Under the pieces are notes generated by a model. It saw only the letters and a program-made list of their open reading frames with translations. It did not search any database and was not told the origin of the DNA. DNA of 17,365 nt from Planctomycetota bacterium. GTDB taxonomy: Bacteria > Planctomycetota > SKW154. The stretch is from positions 1 to 17,365 of the forward strand of contig JAOAAR010000005.1 in NCBI GenBank assembly GCA_026418755.1. The letters run 5' to 3'. Position 1 is the first letter of the stretch, and the number at the start of each line of letters is the position of its first letter. The position numbers were made by a program, and so were the translations under genes. Below, piece after piece: positions 1 through 8,704 of this stretch.

Positions 1-121
1 CGCTTAAGCTTTACGAGGTAAGGAAAAGTCCTCGTCAACACTCCCAACAAAATTCCAGATAAAAGCTCATAGGGCACCGCCTAGCCTTACATTTATTTCC
101 ACAATTGTTTTTTCACCCAAT
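1..121. other. Upstream region of first gene, no clear promoter or RBS
   Basis: No gene is assigned here. The frame of the gene starting at 122 is open back to a TAA at 5-7, but that stretch has no ATG, GTG or TTG and does not resemble the rest of the protein. A 6-bp stem (ACGAGG at 13-18 pairing with CCTCGT at 30-35, 11-nt loop) is present without a following T-run, so it is not a convincing terminator. No SD-like sequence lies in front of 122. Confidence 0.3.
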
Positions 122-2518
122 ATGGACAAGATAGATTCTGTTTGCCGAATCAACAAAGGGTGTTATGTATTGCCCTGCGAGGGAGCATTGAGAATTGAGA
201 GTCGTGAGTTTGCGATTTTGCATTATTCGGAGCCGACTCTGTCTATTCAGGTGTCGGCTCATCCTGCAATAAAAACAAGTGATGTATCTCTGACAGTTGG
301 AAACACGAATTTCGGTTCGGAGTATTTGAATAAAGTGGAGTTGCCATTTGTTCCGCAGCCGGCGTTACCAGAGCCACCGCAACCGCTTTACGAATTCAAG
401 CTGCCACAAACATCAGTCGCTACTTATTCTCCTGGCGATTCAGTTCCGCTTGCTCTTAATTATCTCGGGAAGCCTATTGACAGAGCAACGCCGACTTATG
501 TAAAACTTGAAGTTGTGAACGCGTTGAGTGGGGAGAGGGTTGAGAGGATTCATCTTGCGCCGTCTGATGAGTGGCAGAATGTAGAGAGTCCGTTTGGAGT
601 GGTTGTGAGGGTGACGGGAGGGGAGGGTAAGAATCTGACGAGTATCAGGGTGCGGAGTTGGAGCGAGGAGCATATAATAGATATAGGACCGCCGATTCCG
701 ATGAGCGACAATGACGGAATAAAGCCGCCGATTGAGCCAGTGAAGCCGCACAGAGACCTGTTATGTGAGGTAGAGATTCCGCTTTACGCCAGCGAACTTG
801 AGCCGAATGTTTCGACATCACAGGTTTTGATATTCGGTGAGGGAATAGAAGGTGTAATTTATGGTGTTACAATAGTTATTCCAGCCGCACCTCGCGGCTT
901 AATAGAATTCGGTTTTGAGCAGACAGAAGTTTTTTACGATGTGAAGGACTGTAAGGTAGAGATAACAGAAATAAAAGGGCTGTATGAGAGTAAGAGCAGA
1001 AAAGGCGGAGACAATCGAGGAAAGATTTACACAAATCTTCGCCATCCGCCAGAAGGAAACGCAGAAGAGAAAGTGAATGTTCAGAATGTGGTGCTCAAGG
1101 TAGAAGTGTTCGTTAAGAAGGAGTTAGACCTTGAGAAGAACTTTGTTAGATTCAAGGTTGTTGACCCTGACGACCCCTCTGAGATAAGCGAGATAGATAG
1201 TAACGGAGAGAAAGGGAATGATAATTATCGAGATTACCCTGAAAGAGAAGATAAAAACTTTTTTGTATCGGTAGCGGGATATGAGATTGTAGAAAATTCT
1301 CGTGTGAAAGTTGCGCGACAGGAGGCGGCTGAATACAGAGAGAAAGTTTGTTGCAAGATGAGGAGTCTCGGGGAAAAGGGGGAAGGTGCAGCGAAGTATT
1401 ATCGTTATGAGAGCAAGGTTGAATTGCATGTGACGGATGCATCGGGAGACAATTACAAAGTCTCAGCCGATTTGGTGGAACGGAAACAGGAAGGAGATAA
1501 ATGGGTTGAAGAAAAGGTGAATTGCGAATGTGATGAGACAGGGATAATGACTGTATGGCGTAGGGTGCGGGTCGAGATAGATGTGATGAAAGACAAAAAC
1601 GGCAGGAATTATTTGGAGAAATGGTTGGGAGCCGGCTGGAAGGAAGAGATAATAAAGCAGTTGAATGAGAGTTACAATCCGAAGGCGTTTATGGAGAAAT
1701 CTCCGCCGCCAAATGTGTGTTATGTCGAATTCCACGACGCCGGTAATACAACTGAACTCAATTACAAGGAAAAGATAGAAAGTGAGCCCAAGACTGGAAT
1801 AGAGGGAAAACTTCCACCACTGATAAGAGAAAATTCACCTGCAAAATCTGCTTTCGGTGGAATTGACAAGGAGTCGTCACCGAATTATGTTTACTGCTTG
1901 GTGCTCAGTAAAGTCAAAGAAAACACTTTTGGTCAATCATACCCGCATAAGAATGGCATCGTAGTTTTTGCTGAGCGCTGCGAAATAGAGTTAAGCAAGT
2001 TCGCAGATGATGTTAACAACAACAGACTTGACAAACGCTTTTACAACAATCGTGAGATTCAACTGCGTCTTGCTCCTGAAGAGATGGAGACACGAATAAA
2101 ATTGCTCCTTAAGAAGTGTTTTGTGCATGAGATGGGACACCAGTTCGTACACGAAGGTATAAGCGTAACTGACCAATATCAAGGAGAAGCAATCATACCG
2201 AAATATTATTCGCTGACAATATTGAGACTAATGCCACTTAAACGATATGTAGGCGACGACGAGGCAGAATTCAAAGATATAAGAGAAGGAGATAGACTTC
2301 TGATGGGCGATGTTATGAATAATGTCTACTTCCCAGCAGGAGGTTTAACCCCACAAGGAGGTTTTGTAGATGAAAACCGACCTGCCAAAGATGCCGTTGA
2401 CCCTGTTTTTCAGTTTGACTATTTTGACTTGGAGGGTGATAAACAAGGCAGTCTGGCAAATGTTTACTTCTGTCCGAAAAACATTTGGAAAATCAGAAAA
2501 GCATCTAATCCATTTTAG
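122..2518 (+). CDS. Large multidomain zincin-like metalloprotease homolog (module copy 1)
   Basis: Unrecognised 798-residue protein with a putative zinc-protease site near its C-terminus, HEMGH at residues 669-673. The first half is rich in beta-type and proline-rich segments, with several charged linkers. It shares two landmarks with the protein at 3531-5831: RDLLCE (211-216), and a GDN segment followed by the VWRR box (W479) and an E-x-D-x-M stretch. The two are therefore paralogs. Unlike the paralog, it has no His at the third-ligand position six residues after HExxH; that position is Gly. The active site may thus use another ligand or be inactive. No signal peptide is visible and ATG 122 has no SD, so the start is uncertain and the N-terminus may be truncated. 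The next gene starts 13 bp after its stop. GC skew is strongly G-rich. Protease activity is inferred from the motif alone. Confidence 0.7.
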   Translation: MDKIDSVCRINKGCYVLPCEGALRIESREFAILHYSEPTLSIQVSAHPAIKTSDVSLTVGNTNFGSEYLNKVELPFVPQPALPEPPQPLYEFKLPQTSVATYSPGDSVPLALNYLGKPIDRATPTYVKLEVVNALSGERVERIHLAPSDEWQNVESPFGVVVRVTGGEGKNLTSIRVRSWSEEHIIDIGPPIPMSDNDGIKPPIEPVKPHRDLLCEVEIPLYASELEPNVSTSQVLIFGEGIEGVIYGVTIVIPAAPRGLIEFGFEQTEVFYDVKDCKVEITEIKGLYESKSRKGGDNRGKIYTNLRHPPEGNAEEKVNVQNVVLKVEVFVKKELDLEKNFVRFKVVDPDDPSEISEIDSNGEKGNDNYRDYPEREDKNFFVSVAGYEIVENSRVKVARQEAAEYREKVCCKMRSLGEKGEGAAKYYRYESKVELHVTDASGDNYKVSADLVERKQEGDKWVEEKVNCECDETGIMTVWRRVRVEIDVMKDKNGRNYLEKWLGAGWKEEIIKQLNESYNPKAFMEKSPPPNVCYVEFHDAGNTTELNYKEKIESEPKTGIEGKLPPLIRENSPAKSAFGGIDKESSPNYVYCLVLSKVKENTFGQSYPHKNGIVVFAERCEIELSKFADDVNNNRLDKRFYNNREIQLRLAPEEMETRIKLLLKKCFVHEMGHQFVHEGISVTDQYQGEAIIPKYYSLTILRLMPLKRYVGDDEAEFKDIREGDRLLMGDVMNNVYFPAGGLTPQGGFVDENRPAKDAVDPVFQFDYFDLEGDKQGSLANVYFCPKNIWKIRKASNPF

Positions 2519-2524
2519 GAGGAG
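2517..2524 (+). promoter_or_regulatory. Shine-Dalgarno site deciding the start at 2532
   Basis: AGGAGGAG lies 7 nt before ATG 2532 and overlaps the stop codon of the upstream gene. It rules out the longer open frame that begins at 2370 inside the preceding gene, and the protein from 2532 begins directly with a signal peptide. Confidence 0.8.
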
Positions 2525-2531
2525 AAAAAAA

Positions 2532-3494
2532 ATGACAAATGGACGATTCCTCTTGCTCATCCTGTTCTTTACCGCCTCTTTTTGCACCTTTTGGGGGCTA
2601 CGAGCAAATGAGCCGACAAAATACGATGTTCGTCTCGTCCTGATACCAGAAAAAGATGTCTACTTTTACGGTGAACCCATTGGATTTAAGGCTGTCATTC
2701 AAAGTTATGAGAAAATACCTTTAACGATAATAGATGTGGACTGGGAATGGGAACTATTGTTTACAGTGAAAAGAGACCCGCCGATTAGCAATGAATCTGA
2801 ATGGAAGGAATGGAAGTTTGTAGAGAATTTGGTAGAGCATTATTCTCCTGCTCCTCACATCAGAACAGTTGACACCCCCTCAGTCGTTACTTTAAGAGAA
2901 ATTCCTCCGAATGGTAAAATAGAATCACCCCTACTGAATTTAGCATATCTTGAAAAGGCGTACATCAGAGATTATTTTGGCAAAAGCGGTAGAAGTTTGT
3001 TCAGAGATGAAAGAGACGCAATAACCATAACTATTCAAGCAGCGACAGGAAGCGAAGGAACTTCTAACTCAATCTACAATCTCGTCCTTCAAAAAATCGA
3101 ATCGGCACCTCTCGTTATTACGATTAAACAACCTGAGACGCAAAGAGAAAGAGATGCACTGCGTTTGCTTGATGTCTGTGCTCGTTATACAATGCACCTT
3201 TCTTGGGACCACATCACTGATGAAGATGTTGCTCTTGCTGCTCGTTATGGGATTTTTATTGACAGACAGAAAAAAGAGATGCCAGACCCTCCAATAGAAT
3301 CAAATCGCATCATTCGTGACAATTTCTCTGACACAATCTACGGCGCAGAGGCAGGTTATCTTCTTGCGACCTTGCTTGAAGCAGAAGAGAAAGTAGACGA
3401 AGCGAAGGAAGCGTATCGATGGGTGCTCGAGCATCATCCGAATAGTTGGTGGGCGCAACTTTCTCAAAAACGCCTTACAGAACTCCAAAAATAA
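2532..3494 (+). CDS. Secreted beta-domain plus helical/TPR-like protein (module partner 1)
   Basis: A 320-residue exported protein of unknown function. Residues 1-25 form a signal peptide (basic start, long hydrophobic core, likely cleavage after LRA before NEP) with no lipobox. A beta-rich domain follows (about 30-200) that starts with a V-x-F/Y-GEP-type strand pattern seen in bacterial Ig-like domains. After an IKQPE-x-RERDAL segment the protein turns helical, ending in a TPR-like hairpin at about 271-320 with an HHPNS turn. The layout and the PE..ER..AL junction recur in the protein at 5844-7307, so the two look like paralogs, each encoded behind a zincin homolog. It probably acts outside the membrane, perhaps binding the protease product; that is inference. 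Translation is probably coupled to the upstream gene. Confidence 0.75.
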   Translation: MTNGRFLLLILFFTASFCTFWGLRANEPTKYDVRLVLIPEKDVYFYGEPIGFKAVIQSYEKIPLTIIDVDWEWELLFTVKRDPPISNESEWKEWKFVENLVEHYSPAPHIRTVDTPSVVTLREIPPNGKIESPLLNLAYLEKAYIRDYFGKSGRSLFRDERDAITITIQAATGSEGTSNSIYNLVLQKIESAPLVITIKQPETQRERDALRLLDVCARYTMHLSWDHITDEDVALAARYGIFIDRQKKEMPDPPIESNRIIRDNFSDTIYGAEAGYLLATLLEAEEKVDEAKEAYRWVLEHHPNSWWAQLSQKRLTELQK

Positions 3495-3530
3495 CCAAAC
3501 AGTGGCGGTGAGAAGCCGAAAAGAGATTTA

Positions 3531-5831
3531 TTGTGCGAAAGAGAAATAAAGTTGGAGCCATATTTGCACGAGAAAGGTGTATATAAAAGTAGAACTCTTT
3601 TATTTATTCCGATAGGAGTGGGCGGAATGATTGAGAATGCATTTGACGAAATGTCAAATAACGCTGCTGATGGAGAGGTGCAGGTGATTCGCATTCCTGC
3701 CGAAGAATGCGGTCTGGTAGAATTTATTGCTGAGGGAATAACAGAGTTATTCGATGTTTTACGGGACACCACACCACCTGAGTTAGTCGACCTTCTGCCA
3801 GCAGAAGACGCTGTTATAGGTCCTAAACTCATCGTTCGCGCAGAGTTTTCTGAGCCGATAAATTCTGAAACAGTGAATCCGTTCTCCTTTTATGTTGGAG
3901 CAACCTATCCTGGCTTCGAGATTGAATTACCTGTAGAGGGCATCTTTGAATTCGAACAGGACGGTAAAATCGTGCTCTTCTACGCCTCTACTTCGCTACC
4001 GCCTGGAACGATGATAAGGATACGGATTGGACCGACTGAATTTGGCACAATAGAGGATATTGCGGGAAATGCTTTGTGCACGGTCACTGAGCGAATAGTT
4101 TATAACGGTGAGAAAGCGAAACCGAAGATTCTTTCAGTAACGCTTAAAGGGATGCGCAATTCTATAAGTTGGGATGACAATCTTGATGAAGAGAAGATTC
4201 CGAATACTGAACGAAGGACCTTGCGTGTTTTTCCCGAGTCAAGAAGTGCCGTTGGTCTGATAAAAAAGTACACACGAAAGCGCGAAGGAGGCAAATGTAT
4301 CTATACAGTCACGCTTGTTGGAAGAATTGAGAACATAGATAAGGACGAATTCAAAGACGGCGAAGCGGTTGCGGATTCCATTATAGGTGCAGGCAAAGAG
4401 GAGGAGCACAAAAGGCGGAGTTTTAAGGTGGTTTCAAACACGGCAGGCGCTGAAGAATTGGTGATAGAATCGAAGGACTGGGTTCGTCTAAAAGAAAATA
4501 CCAGAATACTGCTTCTGACTCTGCCTCGTGATACTGTAAAAGTGATAGTTAAACTTGACCAGGTGGCGGTGGAGGATGAAACAGTCTTCTTACGCGCATT
4601 TGATGTTGACGACTTAAGTGCGAATACGGAGCCGTTAGATGACGAATCCGAAGAGGAAGATAACAAAGGAGACAAGCCTGCCAAACACGGAAAACTCGAC
4701 AACGAGGGTACAGATAAAGTAGCAGAAACCGTAGTAAAGAAAAACTCAAACACCGCTGAAGTGAAGTTTCAGGTGACGACGCAACCCGGCGACAATTTCC
4801 GTGTCGTTGCTTATCTTGCAAGTGAGAAGCAGAGAGGTTTTCTCGCAAACAACTTGAGGAATCAAGACAATCCTGATGGAATCAATGTGATAGATACGAC
4901 AACAGGTCAATCTGTTCCTGATTCCAATATTACCAAACTTCTGAGCGTCTGGCGTAGACTACACATTGAACTGGATTCGATGGCAAAGCCAGCCCCTGAG
5001 AAGTTAAAGGTTAAAGGAAAAGTGACGGCGGTGAAGCAAGTGGGCAATAACTGGGAGGCATCTTTGACGACAGACATAAAAGTAGAAGACGGCAGTAAAG
5101 ACCGTTTTCAAGGAGGGAAGTTGACCATCAAAAAAGCGGCGGCGGATGGCAGCGATGTTATCGTTCCTGTGTTACTTAACACAGAGGTTGTGGGTAAAAA
5201 TATTACTGTTACCGTTTCTCAGAATCCAAACCCTACCAACAAAAGGCTGCCTCTTGATTTTGAATTAGTTGACGATGACGACCCGAATGTTTTGCCGAAG
5301 TTGCCCGACTCATCTCGTCTTGAGCCTGAATTCAAAAGAGCGTTTGTGCTGGTCGTAGAAGTGAAAGAAGCGCAAGACAAAGATTGCAACTTCCTCGAAA
5401 ATCTGTATCCAGGCGAAGTTGAGAGGTGGACGGACTCTGAAAAAGCATTTCTATTTAGTAAGAAACAACTGGTCAGCAGACCATCTTTCTGGGCAGTATA
5501 TATACAATCAGCATTTCAGCCAGAGGTGGATGGCGATGGAGACCCGGATTCCGAAGTCCAGCAGAAAGGATGGGTTTTAGGATTGGCTTCTGAAAAGAGC
5601 GGTAATGTTTCATTTATTTTTAGAGAGTGTCTCCGTGATGGTAAATGTGAACAGAATGAAAAAGATACCGTGTTACATGAATTAGGTCATATCTTCCACT
5701 CAACACACGAAGACAGTGGAATAATGGACGAACATTTTCAATCCGGAACACAATACACTGATGAGACATTAGATAAGATTAGAAGAGACTCATCAGGTCC
5801 AATAGATCTGATGCTCAAGGTGCCGAAGTAG
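3531..5831 (+). CDS. Multidomain metzincin-like protease homolog, N-terminally truncated paralog (module copy 2)
   Basis: At least 766 residues from TTG 3531. Residues about 79-191 match a bacterial SbsA/Big_5 Ig-like domain: DTTPP start, SEPIN strand, LPPGT turn and DIAGNAL end. A beta-rich region with acidic linkers follows, then the GDN..VWRR module (W474) shared with the protein at 122-2518. The C-terminus has HELGHIFHSTH (716-726), a full HExxHxxxxxH zinc site, and an SGIMD Met-turn (729-733), as in metzincins. The homology to the first copy begins before the TTG: the codons for KPKRDLLCE run back from the TTG towards 3495, directly after the in-frame TAA of the preceding gene, with no start codon. 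About 210 N-terminal residues of copy 1 have no counterpart. Either the gene is a truncated fragment, or it uses TTG 3531 or ATG 3627. Protease class is well supported, substrate unknown. Confidence 0.72.
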   Translation: MCEREIKLEPYLHEKGVYKSRTLLFIPIGVGGMIENAFDEMSNNAADGEVQVIRIPAEECGLVEFIAEGITELFDVLRDTTPPELVDLLPAEDAVIGPKLIVRAEFSEPINSETVNPFSFYVGATYPGFEIELPVEGIFEFEQDGKIVLFYASTSLPPGTMIRIRIGPTEFGTIEDIAGNALCTVTERIVYNGEKAKPKILSVTLKGMRNSISWDDNLDEEKIPNTERRTLRVFPESRSAVGLIKKYTRKREGGKCIYTVTLVGRIENIDKDEFKDGEAVADSIIGAGKEEEHKRRSFKVVSNTAGAEELVIESKDWVRLKENTRILLLTLPRDTVKVIVKLDQVAVEDETVFLRAFDVDDLSANTEPLDDESEEEDNKGDKPAKHGKLDNEGTDKVAETVVKKNSNTAEVKFQVTTQPGDNFRVVAYLASEKQRGFLANNLRNQDNPDGINVIDTTTGQSVPDSNITKLLSVWRRLHIELDSMAKPAPEKLKVKGKVTAVKQVGNNWEASLTTDIKVEDGSKDRFQGGKLTIKKAAADGSDVIVPVLLNTEVVGKNITVTVSQNPNPTNKRLPLDFELVDDDDPNVLPKLPDSSRLEPEFKRAFVLVVEVKEAQDKDCNFLENLYPGEVERWTDSEKAFLFSKKQLVSRPSFWAVYIQSAFQPEVDGDGDPDSEVQQKGWVLGLASEKSGNVSFIFRECLRDGKCEQNEKDTVLHELGHIFHSTHEDSGIMDEHFQSGTQYTDETLDKIRRDSSGPIDLMLKVPK

Positions 5832-5843
5832 GGAAAGGGTCTA

Positions 5844-7307
5844 ATGAACTGGCTAAAAGTAGCAATTGCAGTGATGTTCTTCATATTATGGTCTGAACTT
5901 TCTATCGGAGAAGATGAGAGAGAACCGAATATGAGACAGCCTGTATACGAGCAGGTAAGCCCAGATGGCGTTTCGTTAGATATCGAAGCCGCAAAAAATA
6001 GGTTTTTGATATATGAACCTGTAATTGTCTATGTCACCATAACGAACAAAACAGACCGAAAGATAATGATAGATACTACTTCATATACCCGCGCTTATGA
6101 TAGCCAGTCCGAATTTGCCAGTTTTTCCTACATTAAAATTAAAGAAGAGAAAGGTCGTACTCTTTGGGGATATAGACCTTCTTTCTGCAAAGACTTTCTC
6201 ACCTATAAAATTCCTCAAGGAGATTCGCTGCGTATATACGTAGGACTATCGTTCGATGGATACTACTCAGGGGAGAAATTGAATAAGCACACCTTTTGTG
6301 ACCCTTTTAGTAAATCTGGAATGTTTGAGATAAAATTGTTTCTTCTCTTCCGTAATTATACATTAGCATCAAACACGATAAGAATAACAACAATAAAACC
6401 AGAAGAGGACGAAAGGGATAAGAAGGCATTAAATAAGATAATAGAAGCAAAACAAGAGGAAGACTATTGGGTTAAAGACAAAAAAGTAATGTTATCACTT
6501 GCGGAATCCATGTTAAATGAACCGCTCAATCTCTACGCAAAATATGCGTTGCTTCTTTCAAGACACATCCAGCGAGAGATTTGGAAACACTCGCCGTGTC
6601 CTCTCGAATTTGCGGAAACAGATGAAGAACGCTCTCAACTTCTCAAAGAATGGAAACTCTATTTTGAAAAACTCTCCATTTATACGAGACTTCTCGAAAA
6701 GATTGTCGAACCTGGCGAAACTCCGTTCCCGCTTACCGACGAAGCACTCCTTCGCCTCGCAAAATGCTACGAAAATCTCTATCAGACCGAAAAAGCCATC
6801 GCAACGCTTCAGCGCTTACTCCGTGAATACCCTGCCTCCCCTTTCAAACAAGAAGTCCAAGAACTGCTCAAAAAATTGCTTGAGAAAAGTAAGACGAAAC
6901 AGGAAACTCCGTTCGACGAATCTTTTATTGACCCTGACGCACCGCTTCCCTCTGACTGGTATAACCGTCTTACAAGGACTTCAACCAGTGAAGAAGAACC
7001 TTATAAAGAAGGTGACGAACCAACAGATGAGCCTTGCGAAGAGCCTGTCGATGTCAGTAAAGAGAAAAATTCTTCTATTGTAGAAGAAAAGAACAGTGCT
7101 TCGAAAACTTTAGCAAGCGGCAGGAGAAATTATAATGAACAGTCGGCATTTGAAGAGAACAAAAACGAGAAAAGAACGGAACTTCACAAACGAGCGATTG
7201 AGGTTTCTTCTGGATTTGTGACGACAATCATTGTGGTTGTTCTGCTGCTCGCCATCGCCGCCGTCATCACTGTCTTATTTACCCTTCAAAAAAGAAAATC
7301 ACCATAA
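5844..7307 (+). CDS. Membrane-anchored exported TPR-like protein (module partner 2)
   Basis: A 487-residue protein whose start ATG 5844 follows a GGAAAGGG ribosome site, 12 bp after the preceding stop. It has an N-terminal signal peptide (about 1-22), a beta-type domain with the FLIYEPVIVYVTITNK strand pattern, an IKPEEDERDKKAL junction, a helical region with a TPR_6-like hairpin at about 298-346 (EYPAS turn), a long acidic Ser/Glu/Lys-rich linker, and a C-terminal membrane segment (about 458-481) ending in a basic KRKSP tail. This predicts a type I topology with the bulk outside the cytoplasmic membrane. It resembles the protein at 2532-3494 but adds the linker and anchor. It may tether or chaperone the adjacent metzincin-like protein; that is inference from position. 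Plus-strand composition changes inside the gene, from balanced near 6000 to C-rich by 6700. Confidence 0.75.
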   Translation: MNWLKVAIAVMFFILWSELSIGEDEREPNMRQPVYEQVSPDGVSLDIEAAKNRFLIYEPVIVYVTITNKTDRKIMIDTTSYTRAYDSQSEFASFSYIKIKEEKGRTLWGYRPSFCKDFLTYKIPQGDSLRIYVGLSFDGYYSGEKLNKHTFCDPFSKSGMFEIKLFLLFRNYTLASNTIRITTIKPEEDERDKKALNKIIEAKQEEDYWVKDKKVMLSLAESMLNEPLNLYAKYALLLSRHIQREIWKHSPCPLEFAETDEERSQLLKEWKLYFEKLSIYTRLLEKIVEPGETPFPLTDEALLRLAKCYENLYQTEKAIATLQRLLREYPASPFKQEVQELLKKLLEKSKTKQETPFDESFIDPDAPLPSDWYNRLTRTSTSEEEPYKEGDEPTDEPCEEPVDVSKEKNSSIVEEKNSASKTLASGRRNYNEQSAFEENKNEKRTELHKRAIEVSSGFVTTIIVVVLLLAIAAVITVLFTLQKRKSP

Positions 7308-7309
7308 TT

Positions 7310-8704
7310 CTGTCTGCTTTCGCTCGCACGCCCAATGCTTATGACGAATGGAACTGCCTCGTCGTCTCTAAAACCGACTTCTTCAAATACGAGAACTCGC
7401 AACTTGTATATCTCAATTCTCAAACAGGAGAAGCCTGCTCAAACGATGAAGACCACTATATTGAAAGCGCAACAATATATTCAGCCGATTCAGAAGTCTT
7501 ATACACATTCGATGACCGCCTCAACAAAACATCTTTCGAATACGACAGCGCAGGACGCAGAACCAAGACCATAGACCCGCTCGGCAACTGGACGAAAACC
7601 TATTACGATAAAAATGGTAATGTTCTCATCTCAGAAGAACACGAACTCTCCTCCTCCCCTCCATTCACCGAACAAGTCTTCTATTCCTATAACTTCTATA
7701 ATACAAGAGACGAACTGGTAGTAACTGTGGATAACCTCGGCAATACACGCCGTAATTACTACGACTCAAAAGGATTACTCCGATACACAACAGACGCAAA
7801 CGCACCTATAAGCGGCACAATTCTCGACCTCGCCACCTTCTACTTATGGGACGCTCAAACCATCGCATTACTCCCTAACCCTTCTCTCCCAATCAACGCA
7901 GACGGCAATCGCACTGACTTCGGATACGATTTACTATCTCGCAGAATCTACACCAAACAATACCTTAAATATCCACAAACATCCCGCAGCAACTTCGTCC
8001 TCACCATTCTTGAATGGGATGATAATTCAAGACTCACTGCACAAATCGACGACAACAGAAACAGAACTGAATACTTCTACGATTCAAAAGACCGAAGAGT
8101 AAAGACCCGTTACGCAGACGGAACTGAAACTACGATTCTCTACCATCGCAACGACACAATCTATCAACGAATAGACGGAAACGGAACCGTTGCGACTAAC
8201 TACTATGACCCCTCCGAACGCCTCATAAATCGTCAAATAACATTAGGTCCTTACGCAAAAGCAGGTAACCCTGAATATCAAACAACATTTGAGCATTTTG
8301 AATACGACTATCTCGGCAGAATTATAAAAGCAGAAGATAATGATACTTCCGTTGAACTATCTTATGACTCGCTCGGAAACACGCTTAAAGAAAAACAAAC
8401 AGTCGGTAACTCTCACTCAACATATAGTAGCGCTTTCGATGAATCCGTCTCCCGGATAGTTGAAAATATCTACGATGGCTCAGGTAATAGACTCTGCCTC
8501 TATTATCCACATCCCGAAAGCCAACCCCCTGAATACGAAGTCAGTTACAACATCGACCACCTCAACCGCATTTATCAAATCAATCTCCGTTCCAATGCCT
8601 CCATCTCAGTGGTTGCGCATTATACATACATCGGCTCAGGTTACAGAACCCTCGAAAAGCAACAAGGAAATCAAACAGATAATCAAAAAAGGAGATGGGA
8701 TTGA
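7310..8704 (+). CDS. YD-repeat (RHS-family) protein fragment lacking a start codon
   Basis: This frame encodes tandem YD repeats, for example FEYDSAGRR, NYYDSKGLL, FFYDSKDRR-like EYFYDSKDRR, NYYDPSERL, LSYDSLGNT and NIYDGSGNR, the signature of RHS/teneurin-type shell proteins. The first in-frame GTG is at 7727, yet clear repeats are encoded well before it (from about 7505), and plausible coding reaches back to about 7310, just after the stop of the preceding gene. No ATG, GTG or TTG with a ribosome site starts this stretch. At the 3' end the repeats stop near 8655, and the frame closes at 8704 after a short unrelated tail, with no RHS core end (DPxG) and no toxin domain. It is best read as an internal slice of a larger RHS gene, probably a pseudogene, though synthesis from 7727 (325 residues) is possible. 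Confidence 0.65.
   Translation: MSAFARTPNAYDEWNCLVVSKTDFFKYENSQLVYLNSQTGEACSNDEDHYIESATIYSADSEVLYTFDDRLNKTSFEYDSAGRRTKTIDPLGNWTKTYYDKNGNVLISEEHELSSSPPFTEQVFYSYNFYNTRDELVVTVDNLGNTRRNYYDSKGLLRYTTDANAPISGTILDLATFYLWDAQTIALLPNPSLPINADGNRTDFGYDLLSRRIYTKQYLKYPQTSRSNFVLTILEWDDNSRLTAQIDDNRNRTEYFYDSKDRRVKTRYADGTETTILYHRNDTIYQRIDGNGTVATNYYDPSERLINRQITLGPYAKAGNPEYQTTFEHFEYDYLGRIIKAEDNDTSVELSYDSLGNTLKEKQTVGNSHSTYSSAFDESVSRIVENIYDGSGNRLCLYYPHPESQPPEYEVSYNIDHLNRIYQINLRSNASISVVAHYTYIGSGYRTLEKQQGNQTDNQKRRWD

Noticed and set aside
13..35. Hairpin upstream of the first gene as a terminator of a preceding gene
   Set aside because: Six-base stem with an 11-nt loop and no T-run on either strand.
2370..2531. 54-residue N-terminal extension of the gene at 2532, overlapping the previous gene
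   Set aside because: A strong ribosome site directly precedes ATG 2532 and the protein then starts with a signal peptide; the extension is a shadow of the upstream gene.
7288..7310. Programmed -1 frameshift joining the membrane protein to the YD segment
   Set aside because: The A-run does not form an in-phase X-XXY-YYZ slippery heptamer, no stimulatory stem-loop is evident, and the YD part would end up on the cytoplasmic side of the anchor.
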